This document shows, in pieces, positions 6,691 to 14,913 of a DNA stretch of 64,000 nucleotides; within the stretch, counting starts at the first letter, position 1; every line of letters starts with the position of its first letter. The stretch is from Rhodopseudomonas pseudopalustris. GTDB lineage: Bacteria > Pseudomonadota > Alphaproteobacteria > Rhizobiales > Xanthobacteraceae. Under the pieces are notes generated by a model. The model saw only the letters and a list, made by a program, of their open reading frames with translations. It was not told where the DNA came from and ran no database searches. The stretch covers positions 1-64,000 of the forward strand of contig NZ_FODT01000013.1 in the NCBI RefSeq assembly GCF_900110435.1, in the 5' to 3' direction. The translations under genes were made by a program, and so were the position numbers.

Positions 6691-8343
6691 TCAACCTGCG
6701 GCGAACACCGCGCCGAGCGCGGCCTGCGCCTCCTGCTGGATGCGCTTCAGATGCTCGGCGCTGACGAAGCTCTCCGCGTAAATCTTGTAGACGTCCTCGG
6801 TGCCGGACGGCCGCGCCGCGAACCAGCCGTTCGCGGTGGTCACCTTGACGCCGCCGATCGGCTGGCCGTTGCCCGGCGCGTTGGTCAGCGTCGCGTTGAT
6901 CGGTTCGCCGGCGAGCTCCTTGATGCCGAGCTTCTCGGCGGTCAGCGTCTTGAACAGCGCCTTCTGCGCGGGGGAGGCCGGCGCGTCGATCCGCTCATAG
7001 AATGGTGCGCCGAGCTCCCTGGTGAGGCGCTGATAGATTTCGCCCGGATCGGCCTTGCTCCTGGCGGTAATCTCCGCAGCCAGCAAACCGAGGATGACGC
7101 CGTCCTTGTCGGTGGTCCACACCGTACCGTCGCGACGCAGGAACGAGGCGCCTGCGCTTTCCTCACCGGCGAAGCCGAAGCTGCCGCCGATCAGCCCGTC
7201 GACGAACCATTTGAAGCCGACCGGGGTCTCGACCACACGGCGGCCGATCTTCGCGGCGACGCGATCGATCATCGCGCTCGACACCGCGGTCTTGCCGATC
7301 GCGGCGCTGGCGCTCCACTCCGGTCGGTTGGCGAACAGATAAGCGATCGCCACGGCGAGGTAATGGTTCGGATTCATCAACCCGCTGGAGCGGGTGACGA
7401 TGCCGTGGCGGTCGGCGTCGGTGTCGTTGGCGAAGGCAACGTCGAAATCATCGCGCATTCCGATCAGCCGCGCCATCGCATAGGGCGACGAGCAGTCCAT
7501 CCGCACTTTGCCGTCCCAGTCCGCAGTCATGAAGCGGAAGGTGGGATCGACCACGTCACTGACCACCTTGGCGTCGATCTTGTATCGCTCGATGATCGGA
7601 TGCCAGTAGTGCACAGCTGCGCCGCCGAGCGGATCGATGCCGAGCTTCACGCCGGCGGAGCGGATCGCGTCCATGTCGACCACGTTCGCGAGATCGGCGA
7701 CGTAGGGCGTGACGTAGTCGCGGCGATGCACGTTGTCCGCTTTGCGCGCGCGATCATACGGGATGCGCTTGACGCCTTTCAGCCCGTCGGCGAGCAGCGC
7801 GTTCGCCGCGCGCTCGATCACCGAGGTGGCGTCCGTGTCAGCCGGGCCGCCGTTCGGCGGATTGTATTTGAACCCACCGTCCTCCGGCGGATTATGCGAC
7901 GGCGTCACCACCACGCCGTCCGAGAGGCCACTGGTGCGGCCGCGATTATGGGTCAGGATCGCGTGCGAGATCACCGGCGTCGGTGTGTAGCCGCCGCGCT
8001 CGTCAATCACCACGTCGACGCCGTTGGCGGCGAACACCTCGAGCGCGCTGACAAGCGCCGGTTCGGCCAGCGCGTGGGTGTCGATGCCGACGAACAGCGG
8101 CCCGGTGATGCCGGCGCCGGCGCGATGGTCGCACACCGCCTGGCTCACCGCCAGAATGTGATTCTCGTTGAAGGCATTGTTGAAGGCCGAGCCGCGATGC
8201 CCCGAGGTGCCGAACGCAACGCGTTCGCTTGCGACTTTCGGATCAGGCTTGCCGGCAAAATACGCGGTCACGAGGCGCGGCACGTTGACCAGATTGTTCG
8301 GATCGACGGTCTTGCCCGCCAGTGGGCTTACCTTCGCAGCCAT
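6691..8343 (-). CDS. pgm: Phosphoglucomutase, alpha-D-glucose-specific
   Basis: It interconverts glucose 1-phosphate and glucose 6-phosphate, linking glycogen and cell-surface polysaccharide synthesis to glycolysis. The 550-residue length matches the E. coli Pgm class (about 546). FGTSGHRGS is near the N-terminus, the catalytic serine loop is TPSHNP, the metal-binding loop is DTDADRHG, and the phosphate-binding motif ARPSGTED is at the C-terminus. The open frame extends about 105 codons upstream, but ATG 8343 ([11 protein letters not shown]) has GGAG six bases before it and agrees with family length. It appears monocistronic and is divergent from the FAD oxidoreductase gene. Confidence 0.96.
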   Translation of the reverse strand: MAAKVSPLAGKTVDPNNLVNVPRLVTAYFAGKPDPKVASERVAFGTSGHRGSAFNNAFNENHILAVSQAVCDHRAGAGITGPLFVGIDTHALAEPALVSALEVFAANGVDVVIDERGGYTPTPVISHAILTHNRGRTSGLSDGVVVTPSHNPPEDGGFKYNPPNGGPADTDATSVIERAANALLADGLKGVKRIPYDRARKADNVHRRDYVTPYVADLANVVDMDAIRSAGVKLGIDPLGGAAVHYWHPIIERYKIDAKVVSDVVDPTFRFMTADWDGKVRMDCSSPYAMARLIGMRDDFDVAFANDTDADRHGIVTRSSGLMNPNHYLAVAIAYLFANRPEWSASAAIGKTAVSSAMIDRVAAKIGRRVVETPVGFKWFVDGLIGGSFGFAGEESAGASFLRRDGTVWTTDKDGVILGLLAAEITARSKADPGEIYQRLTRELGAPFYERIDAPASPAQKALFKTLTAEKLGIKELAGEPINATLTNAPGNGQPIGGVKVTTANGWFAARPSGTEDVYKIYAESFVSAEHLKRIQQEAQAALGAVFAAG

Positions 8344-8606
8344 ATCACACTCCATGCCTTGGATTAGGACGCCTTGATCAGGACGCGATCCCTCGCCTGC
8401 CCGGTGGCGGCCGTCAAGACCGCGCGGGCAAGACAGAGGTCCATCTCCGGAACCCTTCTCCGATGGCGCAGTTAATGCCGGCTGAAGAGGTCTGACCGGT
8501 CGTCCCACGCCTCGGTGAAGGACGGACGACCGACCTGAACAGGTCTTGGCGAAGCCGCCAGACCCTTTCACGAACGATGAGTTACTTAACCGCGGGGATG
8601 TTTGCG

Positions 8607-9842
8607 ATGGATGACTTCCACGCCACACGACAGAGCGAACTGCGTGGCGGCGTGGCACCCTGGGCGGCCGGCCTGCGGCGGCCCATCCGCCAGCCCTTGG
8701 CGCAGAACATCACTGTCGACGTGCTGATCGTCGGCGCCGGGATCACCGGTTCGATGATGGCCGAACATCTGGCGCGCCCGGGGCGCAGCCTCTGCATCAT
8801 CGATCGCGAGCGCCCCGGGTTCGGAAGCACCGCGGCATCGACCGCGATGCTGGAATGGGAAATCGATCGACCGCTGACCGAGCTGTCGGAGTTCTACGGC
8901 TTCGAGCGCGCCGCGGAAGTCTATCAGCTCAGCCTCGGCGCCGTCGCTGGGCTGTACCGGTTGGCGCATTCGCTGCAATTCTCCAGCGCGCTGCGCGCGC
9001 GCGACACTGTCTATCTCGCCGCGGGCGATCACGGCGCGCGCGAATTGCTGGCCGAGCATGAACTGCGAAAACGCGCGGGGCTGCCCGGCGCGTATCTCGA
9101 TTATCGGACGCTGCGCAGCGAATACGGCTTCGATCGCGAGGCCGCGATCGTGTCGCCCGGCTCCGCCGAGGTCGATCCGCTCCTGCTGTCGCACGCACTG
9201 CTCAGCGCCGCCGCGACGCGGGGCGTCGCGGTGTTCGATGCCGAAGCCACCGCGTATGACAACAGCGGCGAACGGGTGACTGTTGCGACCGACCGTGGTT
9301 TCACCATCGAGGCCGGGCACGTGGTTCTCGCCACCGGCTACACGATGCCGGACATTGTACAGTCCGATCTGCACAAGACCGCGTCGAGCTGGGTGGTGGC
9401 GACGCCGCCGCAGCCGCCCGATCGGCTGTGGCGCGACAATGCGCTGATCTGGGAGGCGTCGAACGATTATCTCTATGCGCGCACCACCGCCGAACAGCGT
9501 ATCATCATCGGCGGCGAAGACGACGACCAGGTCGTCGACCCGGATGCTCGCGACGCGCTGATGCCGCGAAAGGCTGAAATCCTGCTCGACAAGCTTCACC
9601 TGCTGTGGCCGCAAGCATTCCTGGTCGCCGAATACATCTGGTCGGGCGCGTTCGGCACCACCAGCGATGGATTGCCGCTGATCGGCCCGGTGCCCGGACA
9701 ATCGCGAATCTTCGCCGCTTATGGTTATGGCGGCAACGGCATCACCTTCAGCTATCTCGCGAGCCGGCTGATCGGCCGGCTGATCGACGGCCAGAGGCCG
9801 TCGCAACTCGATCACTTCGCGCTGGATCGCCGGGCGGTGTAG
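8607..9842 (+). CDS. FAD-dependent oxidoreductase of the DAO (glycine/D-amino-acid oxidase) family
   Basis: A 411-residue flavoprotein. The dinucleotide-binding signature [19 protein letters not shown] begins about 35 residues in, followed by [29 protein letters not shown] marks the second FAD-binding strand, and [12 protein letters not shown] with [15 protein letters not shown] forms the C-terminal FAD motif. DAO-family enzymes oxidise amines or amino acids; the substrate here cannot be told from sequence. It lacks the C-terminal Rieske domain of some relatives. Earlier ATGs occur at 8577 and 8598, but 8607 has GGGGA at a good distance. It is convergent with the next gene. Confidence 0.85.
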   Translation: MDDFHATRQSELRGGVAPWAAGLRRPIRQPLAQNITVDVLIVGAGITGSMMAEHLARPGRSLCIIDRERPGFGSTAASTAMLEWEIDRPLTELSEFYGFERAAEVYQLSLGAVAGLYRLAHSLQFSSALRARDTVYLAAGDHGARELLAEHELRKRAGLPGAYLDYRTLRSEYGFDREAAIVSPGSAEVDPLLLSHALLSAAATRGVAVFDAEATAYDNSGERVTVATDRGFTIEAGHVVLATGYTMPDIVQSDLHKTASSWVVATPPQPPDRLWRDNALIWEASNDYLYARTTAEQRIIIGGEDDDQVVDPDARDALMPRKAEILLDKLHLLWPQAFLVAEYIWSGAFGTTSDGLPLIGPVPGQSRIFAAYGYGGNGITFSYLASRLIGRLIDGQRPSQLDHFALDRRAV

Positions 9843-9849
9843 CGAGACA

Positions 9850-10683
9850 CTACGGCCCCATCGCCCGCGGATCGTTGTACAGAGTCTTGCTGTCGATCGG
9901 CCTGATCTTGCTGTTGGCGTCCTCGGCCAGGAATTGGTCGAGCGTCGCCTGGATCCGCGCCTTGACGCTGTCCGGACCACGATCGCTCAATTCGGTGTGC
10001 TGCGCGCCGGTATCGACGATCGCGATGCCCGCCTGTTCGGCGATCTTGGGATCGGGCAGCACGCCGGGATCGGTCTTGAACTGCGGATCCTTGGAGCGGA
10101 ACGACAGGATCTTGGCAAAGCCCGAGGTCACGAACGGCACCCGCAGATTGTCGAGTGTCACCACGCGCCGCACCAGTTCAGGATGCTGCTGGGCGAAAAA
10201 CATCGAAATGTCGCCGCCGTTGGAATGGCCGACCAGCGTGAGATGGTCGTAATCGGCACTCGGCGCGACTTTCTTCAGTTCGTTAAGGGCGAAAAAGATG
10301 TTCTTCTCGCCGCGCTCGTAGACCGCGAGCCGCCCGACATAGAGCGAACCGTGATGCGTCATCAGCGGCGCATCTGTCGGCAGGTCGTGCTGAATGCACG
10401 CGACAAGATAGCCGCGCGCGGCGAGCACGTTGGCGAGGAACGAGTACTCGGAATTCTTGACGGTGTTGCCGTGGCTGACGATCGCGACCGGCAACATCGA
10501 CATGCCAGCCTCGGCCTTCATCTCAGCGTCGCGACGCACGGCGAGATCGACCGCGACCGGTCGGTTACGCGTCTCATCATAGAACGTCAGCGTCTCGTGC
10601 CTGATCGCCCAATGGCTGAAGGTGAAATACGCCACGGCGGCCACCGCGCTCAGCCCCAGAAACACTGTCAAAGGTCGCTTCAT
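9850..10683 (-). CDS. Exported or membrane-anchored alpha/beta hydrolase
   Basis: A 277-residue protein with an N-terminal hydrophobic segment (about 5-24) after two basic residues, consistent with a signal peptide or anchor. An oxyanion-type AIVSHGNTVKN comes early, the nucleophile elbow is GHSNGG, and a likely catalytic His is in DTGAQHTELSD. It is a dienelactone-hydrolase-like or acylhydrolase-like member of the superfamily; the substrate is unknown. The gene ends 7 bases from the convergent oxidoreductase gene. No operon partner is evident. Confidence 0.75.
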   Translation of the reverse strand: MKRPLTVFLGLSAVAAVAYFTFSHWAIRHETLTFYDETRNRPVAVDLAVRRDAEMKAEAGMSMLPVAIVSHGNTVKNSEYSFLANVLAARGYLVACIQHDLPTDAPLMTHHGSLYVGRLAVYERGEKNIFFALNELKKVAPSADYDHLTLVGHSNGGDISMFFAQQHPELVRRVVTLDNLRVPFVTSGFAKILSFRSKDPQFKTDPGVLPDPKIAEQAGIAIVDTGAQHTELSDRGPDSVKARIQATLDQFLAEDANSKIRPIDSKTLYNDPRAMGP

Positions 10684-10833
10684 CGATGGTCCGTTGCGCC
10701 CAGTTGCCCTGAGGCTCTATTTGGGCCGTGAGAATAACCCGGAAAGACCATGATTTAGAACAGGATAGATTAAATTTTGGAAAGCCCGATCTTTGCTGCA
10801 GTGCAGAATTTCCGCACCGCGCAACAAGCGCCG

Positions 10834-11208
10834 TCAGGAAATCAGTTGGATCAACACCCTTGCGACCTGACTAGGCGTATACGGCTTGGCCAGAAACTGC
10901 CCGCCGTCGGGCAAATCGGCTCCGGAAACCTTGACGCGGCCCGATGTGGCAATGATCTGGATCGGCGGCCAGCGGCCCCGCACCGCGCGGGCCAGCTTGA
11001 GCCCATCCATCGACCCAGGAATCTGGACATCGGTGAACACCACGCGAATGTCGTTGCGGCTTTCGAGAATGGCGATCGCATCGTCGGCGTTGCCCGCCTC
11101 AATCACCTCGAATCCGGCCTCTTCGACGATATCGACGGCGTTCATGCGCAGAAGAGGCTCGTCTTCGACGACAAGAACGACCGGCCTCTTGCTCAACAAA
11201 TCGGGCAT
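10834..11208 (-). CDS. Single-domain response regulator (receiver only)
   Basis: A 124-residue stand-alone receiver. VLVVEDEPLLR gives the acidic pocket, VVFTDVQIPG holds the phospho-acceptor Asp, and FLAKPYTPSQV holds the conserved Lys. There is no output domain, so it acts by phosphorelay or protein contact, as in the FixJ/CpdR-like orphan receivers common in alphaproteobacteria. The frame is open 15 codons further upstream; ATG 11208 (MPDLLSKRP) is favoured because GAGG lies before it. No kinase gene is adjacent. Confidence 0.88.
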   Translation of the reverse strand: MPDLLSKRPVVLVVEDEPLLRMNAVDIVEEAGFEVIEAGNADDAIAILESRNDIRVVFTDVQIPGSMDGLKLARAVRGRWPPIQIIATSGRVKVSGADLPDGGQFLAKPYTPSQVARVLIQLIS

Positions 11209-11338
11209 CCTTCGACCTCGTTCAGAAGTCAACCAAAGGTTCTGGCGGTACATCGTTCCTGAAACAATCAGCTCTGTGACTCCTATTAGTGCAATTATCG
11301 AGCAATGTCGTTAACCGAGAGGGGTCTCGAGATGGAAC

Positions 11339-12175
11339 TCACAGCAGCCTGCCGTCCGGACCTAAGAACGGATGGGGGCCATCAAACGTGCCGATCGGGA
11401 CGATATGGGTGACGAGCTCACCGAACTCATCTCCAGCGTTCCAGGCATGCAGATGAAACGCCGGGGGCTCGACCCGGAACGACGGCTCCAACAATTCGCC
11501 GAGATCGAGCGCGACAGCGTGGTTGGGCGCGGGACAAATCGTAGCGGGCACGCCGGCGAACAATGCCAGCGTGGCGCGATGGACGTGGCCCGCCCCGACC
11601 AATCGCACCCAGGGATAGCGTTCCACGATCGTCGCGAACTCGGCCGCGTTGCGCAGGTTCTGCCGATCCATATGCCAGATGCCGGCCCGGAACGGCGGAT
11701 GATGCAGGAACAACAGCGCCGGCCTTTGGTCCGACGACGATAATACCGCATCGAGCCATTGCAAAGTCTCTGCGTCCAGCTCTCCGTGAGGCTGTCCGTG
11801 CACGCTGGAATCCAGCAGCACGATGTCAATATCGCCGACCGGCTGAAGCTGATTGAGCGCACCTTCGGCGGGAAACAACGGCTGCGGAAGACACGTGCGC
11901 ATCAATTCGCGAGAATCGTGGTTTCCCGGCACGACGACGAACGGAAGCTGCAGCGGCGCCAGCAACCGCGCGAGGTGAGCGTATTCCTGCTCGGTCGGCG
12001 TGTCGGCGAGATCGCCGGAAATCACCACGAGGTCGGGCCGCGGTGCGAACGCATTCAACGTCGCGACGCAACGCTCGAGCGCCTGCGCGGTATCGACCTT
12101 CCCGTAAGCGAGGTCTCCCGGCGCTTTGATATGCAGATCGGAAATCTGCGCGATCAGGATGGGCTTCTGCGACAT
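11339..12175 (-). CDS. Calcineurin-like metallophosphoesterase (class III cyclic-nucleotide/glycerophosphodiesterase type)
   Basis: A 278-residue hydrolase with the full two-metal motif set: ISDLHIK, GDLAD, GNHDS, LHHPPF and GAGHVH. The architecture matches CpdA/GpdQ-like phosphodiesterases that split cyclic nucleotides or phosphodiesters such as glycerophosphodiesters. GGGAG precedes the ATG. Twenty bases upstream in the same orientation lies the remnant of an ABC-transporter ATPase, so the enzyme may once have been the last gene of a transport operon and handled the imported phosphodiester. It appears intact. Confidence 0.88.
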   Translation of the reverse strand: MSQKPILIAQISDLHIKAPGDLAYGKVDTAQALERCVATLNAFAPRPDLVVISGDLADTPTEQEYAHLARLLAPLQLPFVVVPGNHDSRELMRTCLPQPLFPAEGALNQLQPVGDIDIVLLDSSVHGQPHGELDAETLQWLDAVLSSSDQRPALLFLHHPPFRAGIWHMDRQNLRNAAEFATIVERYPWVRLVGAGHVHRATLALFAGVPATICPAPNHAVALDLGELLEPSFRVEPPAFHLHAWNAGDEFGELVTHIVPIGTFDGPHPFLGPDGRLL

Positions 12176-12195
12176 CGTCGCTCCCTCTTCAGTGC

Positions 12196-12468
12196 TTATG
12201 GACCATCAGGCAGCAGCCGGTTCAGCTCGCCGCACAAACGATCACGCAGCGCGGCGGCGAGCGCGGTTAATGGCTCGTCGAGCAGCGGGATACGGGGGCG
12301 GATCGCCACAGCGTGCGACGCGCGCTCATGCTTGGCCACGCCGCGAATCTTCAGCCCGTAGCCGATGTTGTCGGCGACAGTCATGTTCGCGAACAGCGCG
12401 TAGGATTGAAACACCATGCCGACATTGCGCTTCTCGATCGGCACTGCGGTCATCGCGAACTCAGCCAC
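12196..12468 (-). pseudogene. Remnant of a PotA-like ABC-transporter ATPase
   Basis: About 90 codons remain. The Q-loop region is well preserved (PIEKRNVGMVFQSYALF, then MTVADNIGYGLKIRGVAKHERA). The frame then jumps straight to LLDEPLTAL, so the roughly 50 residues with the ABC signature are missing. The D-loop is altered (TALAAAL instead of SALDA), and the C-terminus stops soon after. No Walker A lies upstream: the sequence before MAEF does not match the family. The remnant therefore cannot encode a working ATPase. It belongs to the polyamine/phosphonate/iron (CUT1/PotA) ATPase group and lies directly upstream of the metallophosphoesterase gene. Confidence 0.8.
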
Positions 12469-12835
12469 CTTTCGCAGCGCGCGCGCTCCACCTATCGGCG
12501 GCGGATGACAGGTTTGCGACGAAGCTCGATTTTGCCCCGAGCAAGCGTCGGCTGCGCCCGATGTGGTACAACTTTGCGGCCGCTACGGAACTTTCGCTTA
12601 AGGACGCGATTGATAAGCGGACGACGGGTTTCCCGGGAAACTATTATCTTTAGGCGAATATCTTTAGGTGAACCTGAAGATCGCCGGAGGCGACCATCGC
12701 ATATTCTAGTGCGCCGTGGCCCTCACGCCAGGTCCGGGAATATCAGTCTCGACTGAACGCGTGAATGCCAGATCAAAGCCCGTCTGAACGGTCGACGTGT
12801 CATCACGGCGGGCTCCAGAGCGAAGGGGAGCGTCG
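12469..12835. other. Gene-poor stretch at the edge of the deleted transporter
   Basis: I find no convincing gene here. On the plus strand the last ~50 codons of a frame ending at 12653 read like a genuine protein tail (DDRFATKLDFAPSKRRLR, then MWYNFAAATELSLKDAIDKR, then GFPGNYYL), but nothing before them is coherent and I do not recognise the family. It may be a leftover C-terminus brought next to the ABC remnant by a deletion. Confidence 0.35.
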
Positions 12836-13105
12836 ATGCCGATGTCCACGAAAACCAATGCGTGCAGGCCTTGGGACGACGAACAGGTCGAGCGATTGAA
12901 GGAGCTGATTGCCAGCGGCGCTTCTGCGGTGCGGGCCGCGGCGGCGCTGAAACGTGCACGATCGTCCGTGCAGGTGAAGGCGCGCAAACTCGGTATGCCG
13001 TTCATGGCGAGCCGAGACGCCAAGCGGCTGCGCGACGCCAAGATTGCCGCTGCTGAAAGCCTGCCGATGCGGACGCATTCAGCCCCGGCGAGTGGTGAAC
13101 GCTGA
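12836..13105 (+). CDS. Small SANT/Myb-like helix-turn-helix protein, conserved hypothetical
   Basis: An 89-residue protein. The core reads RPWDDEQVERLKELIASGAS, then AVRAAAALKRARSSVQVKAR, a pattern of W-x-x-E-x(4)-L followed by a helix-turn-helix. It resembles short DNA-binding-like proteins common in Bradyrhizobium and Rhodopseudomonas (from memory). An earlier in-frame ATG exists at 12797, but ATG 12836 follows GGGGAG at 5-7 bases. The C-terminus is basic and disordered. The function is unknown; it stands alone. Confidence 0.7.
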   Translation: MPMSTKTNACRPWDDEQVERLKELIASGASAVRAAAALKRARSSVQVKARKLGMPFMASRDAKRLRDAKIAAAESLPMRTHSAPASGER

Positions 13106-13361
13106 TTGCCATCCAACGTGATAGTTCCAGTCCAAAGGATCTTGTCCTGCAATACACTGACAGCGGTCGCGCGACAGGTCGCCGCACCTTCCACGCTGAT
13201 AGCTGTGACTACCACATCCAGCTACCTTTAGCTAAAGTGCTAGACACGCGAACGATTAGCAGTCAAGATTTTTGCGGCGAATTAACAGAATTCAGCACAT
13301 AATCGGCGCGGCTTATGCCGCCAAACGAATCAATTGGAAAGGCACCTGCAAAGCAGGTGAT

Positions 13362-13841
13362 ATGGGAAACCCGATGCAGTACTGGATCGTTGCATTTACC
13401 GCCGCGCTAGTCGTGGTGATCGGCTATGCAGCCGGTCCCGTCGGCGCAGTGATTTCACTGCTCGCGTTTGCGGGCTCATTGTACCTGATGTGGGCACGCA
13501 AGCTCGGCTTCAGCGGCGCGTGGACGCGGTTCGGTCTCGATCGCTTCACGGCGCCGTTCTGGAAGGGTGAAAACTGGGAGCGCTTCAACGCAATGTTCAG
13601 CGACAGCGAAAGCGTCGTGAAGGCCGGCACAATCGCCGTGGCCCTGATCGCGCTGTCGCTGATCCTGCCGGCAAGCCAGGTCGGCCTGATCGCGCTGGTC
13701 GTGGCCGCGTGGTACGCATTCGAAGTCTATCGCAGCCAACGCCCGCTGGTGCGGCCGACGGTCGCGATCGAGTCGAAGCCGGCCGGCGACAAGGTCATTT
13801 ACGCCGCGGCGCCGCGGAGCGAACCGGCCCAAATGAACTGA
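13362..13841 (+). CDS. Small membrane protein of unknown function
   Basis: A 159-residue protein with four probable membrane segments: two adjacent ones near the N-terminus (YWIVAFTAALVVVIGYAAG, then VGAVISLLAFAGSLYLMW) and two later (VVKAGTIAVALIALSLILP, then VGLIALVVAAWYAF). A soluble stretch with a conserved-looking WTRFGLDRFTAPFWKG lies between the pairs, and the tail is polar. The frame is open 30 codons upstream, but ATG 13362 has AGGTGAT before it. I do not recognise the family. A strong GC hairpin follows the stop. Confidence 0.7.
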   Translation: MGNPMQYWIVAFTAALVVVIGYAAGPVGAVISLLAFAGSLYLMWARKLGFSGAWTRFGLDRFTAPFWKGENWERFNAMFSDSESVVKAGTIAVALIALSLILPASQVGLIALVVAAWYAFEVYRSQRPLVRPTVAIESKPAGDKVIYAAAPRSEPAQMN

Positions 13842-13869
13842 CCCGCGACTCATCAACGGTCGAACAACG

Positions 13870-13899
13870 ACGGCGGCGGGGAGCATTCTCCGCCGCCGT
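13870..13899 (+). terminator. GC-rich hairpin after the small membrane protein gene
   Basis: A perfect 10-bp stem (13870-13879 with 13890-13899) with a 10-nt loop lies 29 bases after the stop codon at 13841. There is no long T-run, so it may be a factor-assisted terminator or an mRNA 3' end. Confidence 0.65.
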
Positions 13900-14024
13900 T
13901 CGCATTTCCAGCCCAACCGCCATACGACGCAACATTGGCGCGTCAATGCCGGGCTCTCATCACTTGAGCGATGCACTTCCAGCAGCCTGACCGGTCCGTA
14001 TATTTTTTAGGCAATCGACGGCGC

Positions 14025-14036
14025 ATTGTATGCAAT
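14025..14036. promoter_or_regulatory. ATTG-TATG-CAAT palindrome, candidate operator for the adjacent GntR regulator
   Basis: This short inverted repeat lies 152 bases before the GntR start in an AT-richer intergenic patch. FCD-type GntR regulators commonly bind ATTGTATNCAAT-like sites. The match is direct; the assignment to this regulator is inference from proximity. Confidence 0.45.
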
Positions 14037-14187
14037 TCGCGCCAGCACCAATCGCTCGCAATTCGCGCCCTAATCCATAATAACTAGCAATAACAATACG
14101 TTAGTGGCCGCGTAGAGCGCACCCAGGTCTGGCACGAAGATTGCGATCCTTCAGTCCCGAGCACATCCTCGTGCCGGGAGCAGTTTC

Positions 14188-14901
14188 GTGAAGCGCCGTA
14201 TCACCCCGCGCAGGTCTGGCTCGGTCACTGCAGAGCCGCGCCGGCCCGCAGCTGCGATCGGCAAGACCACCCGCGCCGAACAGCTGCGCAGGCAACTGGC
14301 GGACGAGATTCTGCGCCGCGGGCTGCCGCCGGGCGCGTCGCTCGACGAGACCGAGATCGCGACCCGCTTCAACGTCTCACGCACGCCGGTGCGGGAGGCG
14401 TTGCGGCAACTGGCGGCGAGCGGTCTCGTCGAGTCGCGCCCACATCGCGGTGCGGTGGTGGCGCAGCCGTCGTTCGAGCGGCTGACCGGGATGTTCGAGG
14501 CGATGGCCGAGTTGGAGGCGATGTGCGCCGGCTTCGCTGCCGAACGGATGTCGCCGCTGGAGCGTCGCGACCTCGAAGCGATCCACGAGGAACTGCGGAT
14601 GCTCAGCCATGACGGCAATCCCGAGCGGTTTCACGACGTCAACGAGCGCTTCCACAACGCGATCTACGCCGGTTCGCACAACGACTATATCGCCGACCTC
14701 GCGCTGGCTACCCGGGTGCGGGTTCAGCCGTTCCGGCGGGCGCAGTTCCGCAATCTCGGCCGGCTGGCGACATCTCACGCCGAGCATGACCGCGTCGTGG
14801 TCGCGATCATGCGCGGCGATCGCGCCGGCGCAGCGCTCGCCATGCGGCGCCACATCGAGCTGGTGCGCAACGAATACGAAATCTACGCCGTGTCGATCTG
14901 A
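14188..14901 (+). CDS. GntR-family transcriptional regulator, FCD (FadR) subfamily
   Basis: A 237-residue regulator. The N-terminal winged helix is seen in LRRQLADEILRRGLPPGASL, then DETEIATRFNVSRTPVREAL. The FCD ligand domain has an Asp/His metal-binding set around HDVNERFHNAI and SHAEHDRVVVAI. The GTG start has GGGAG seven bases before it. The next gene, allophanate hydrolase, starts 12 bases after the stop, so the regulator is co-transcribed with its likely target and probably senses a carboxylate or nitrogen-compound intermediate. A palindrome at 14025-14036 is a plausible operator. Confidence 0.92.
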   Translation: MKRRITPRRSGSVTAEPRRPAAAIGKTTRAEQLRRQLADEILRRGLPPGASLDETEIATRFNVSRTPVREALRQLAASGLVESRPHRGAVVAQPSFERLTGMFEAMAELEAMCAGFAAERMSPLERRDLEAIHEELRMLSHDGNPERFHDVNERFHNAIYAGSHNDYIADLALATRVRVQPFRRAQFRNLGRLATSHAEHDRVVVAIMRGDRAGAALAMRRHIELVRNEYEIYAVSI

Positions 14902-14913
14902 GTGGAGCGCTGC

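Noticed and set aside
6681-6694. TTG-N8-CAA sequence upstream of nnrU that could be an Fnr/NnrR box
   Set aside because: The match is limited to six fixed bases, it overlaps the pgm stop codon about 180 bases away, and it is expected by chance.
6559-8367. 602-codon plus-strand frame over pgm
   Set aside because: It mirrors the pgm coding frame and shows low-complexity Arg/Gly/Val composition.
13226-13237. CTTTAGCTAAAG perfect 12-bp palindrome before the small membrane protein gene
   Set aside because: It is short, AT-simple and 125 bases from the gene; nothing else supports an operator.
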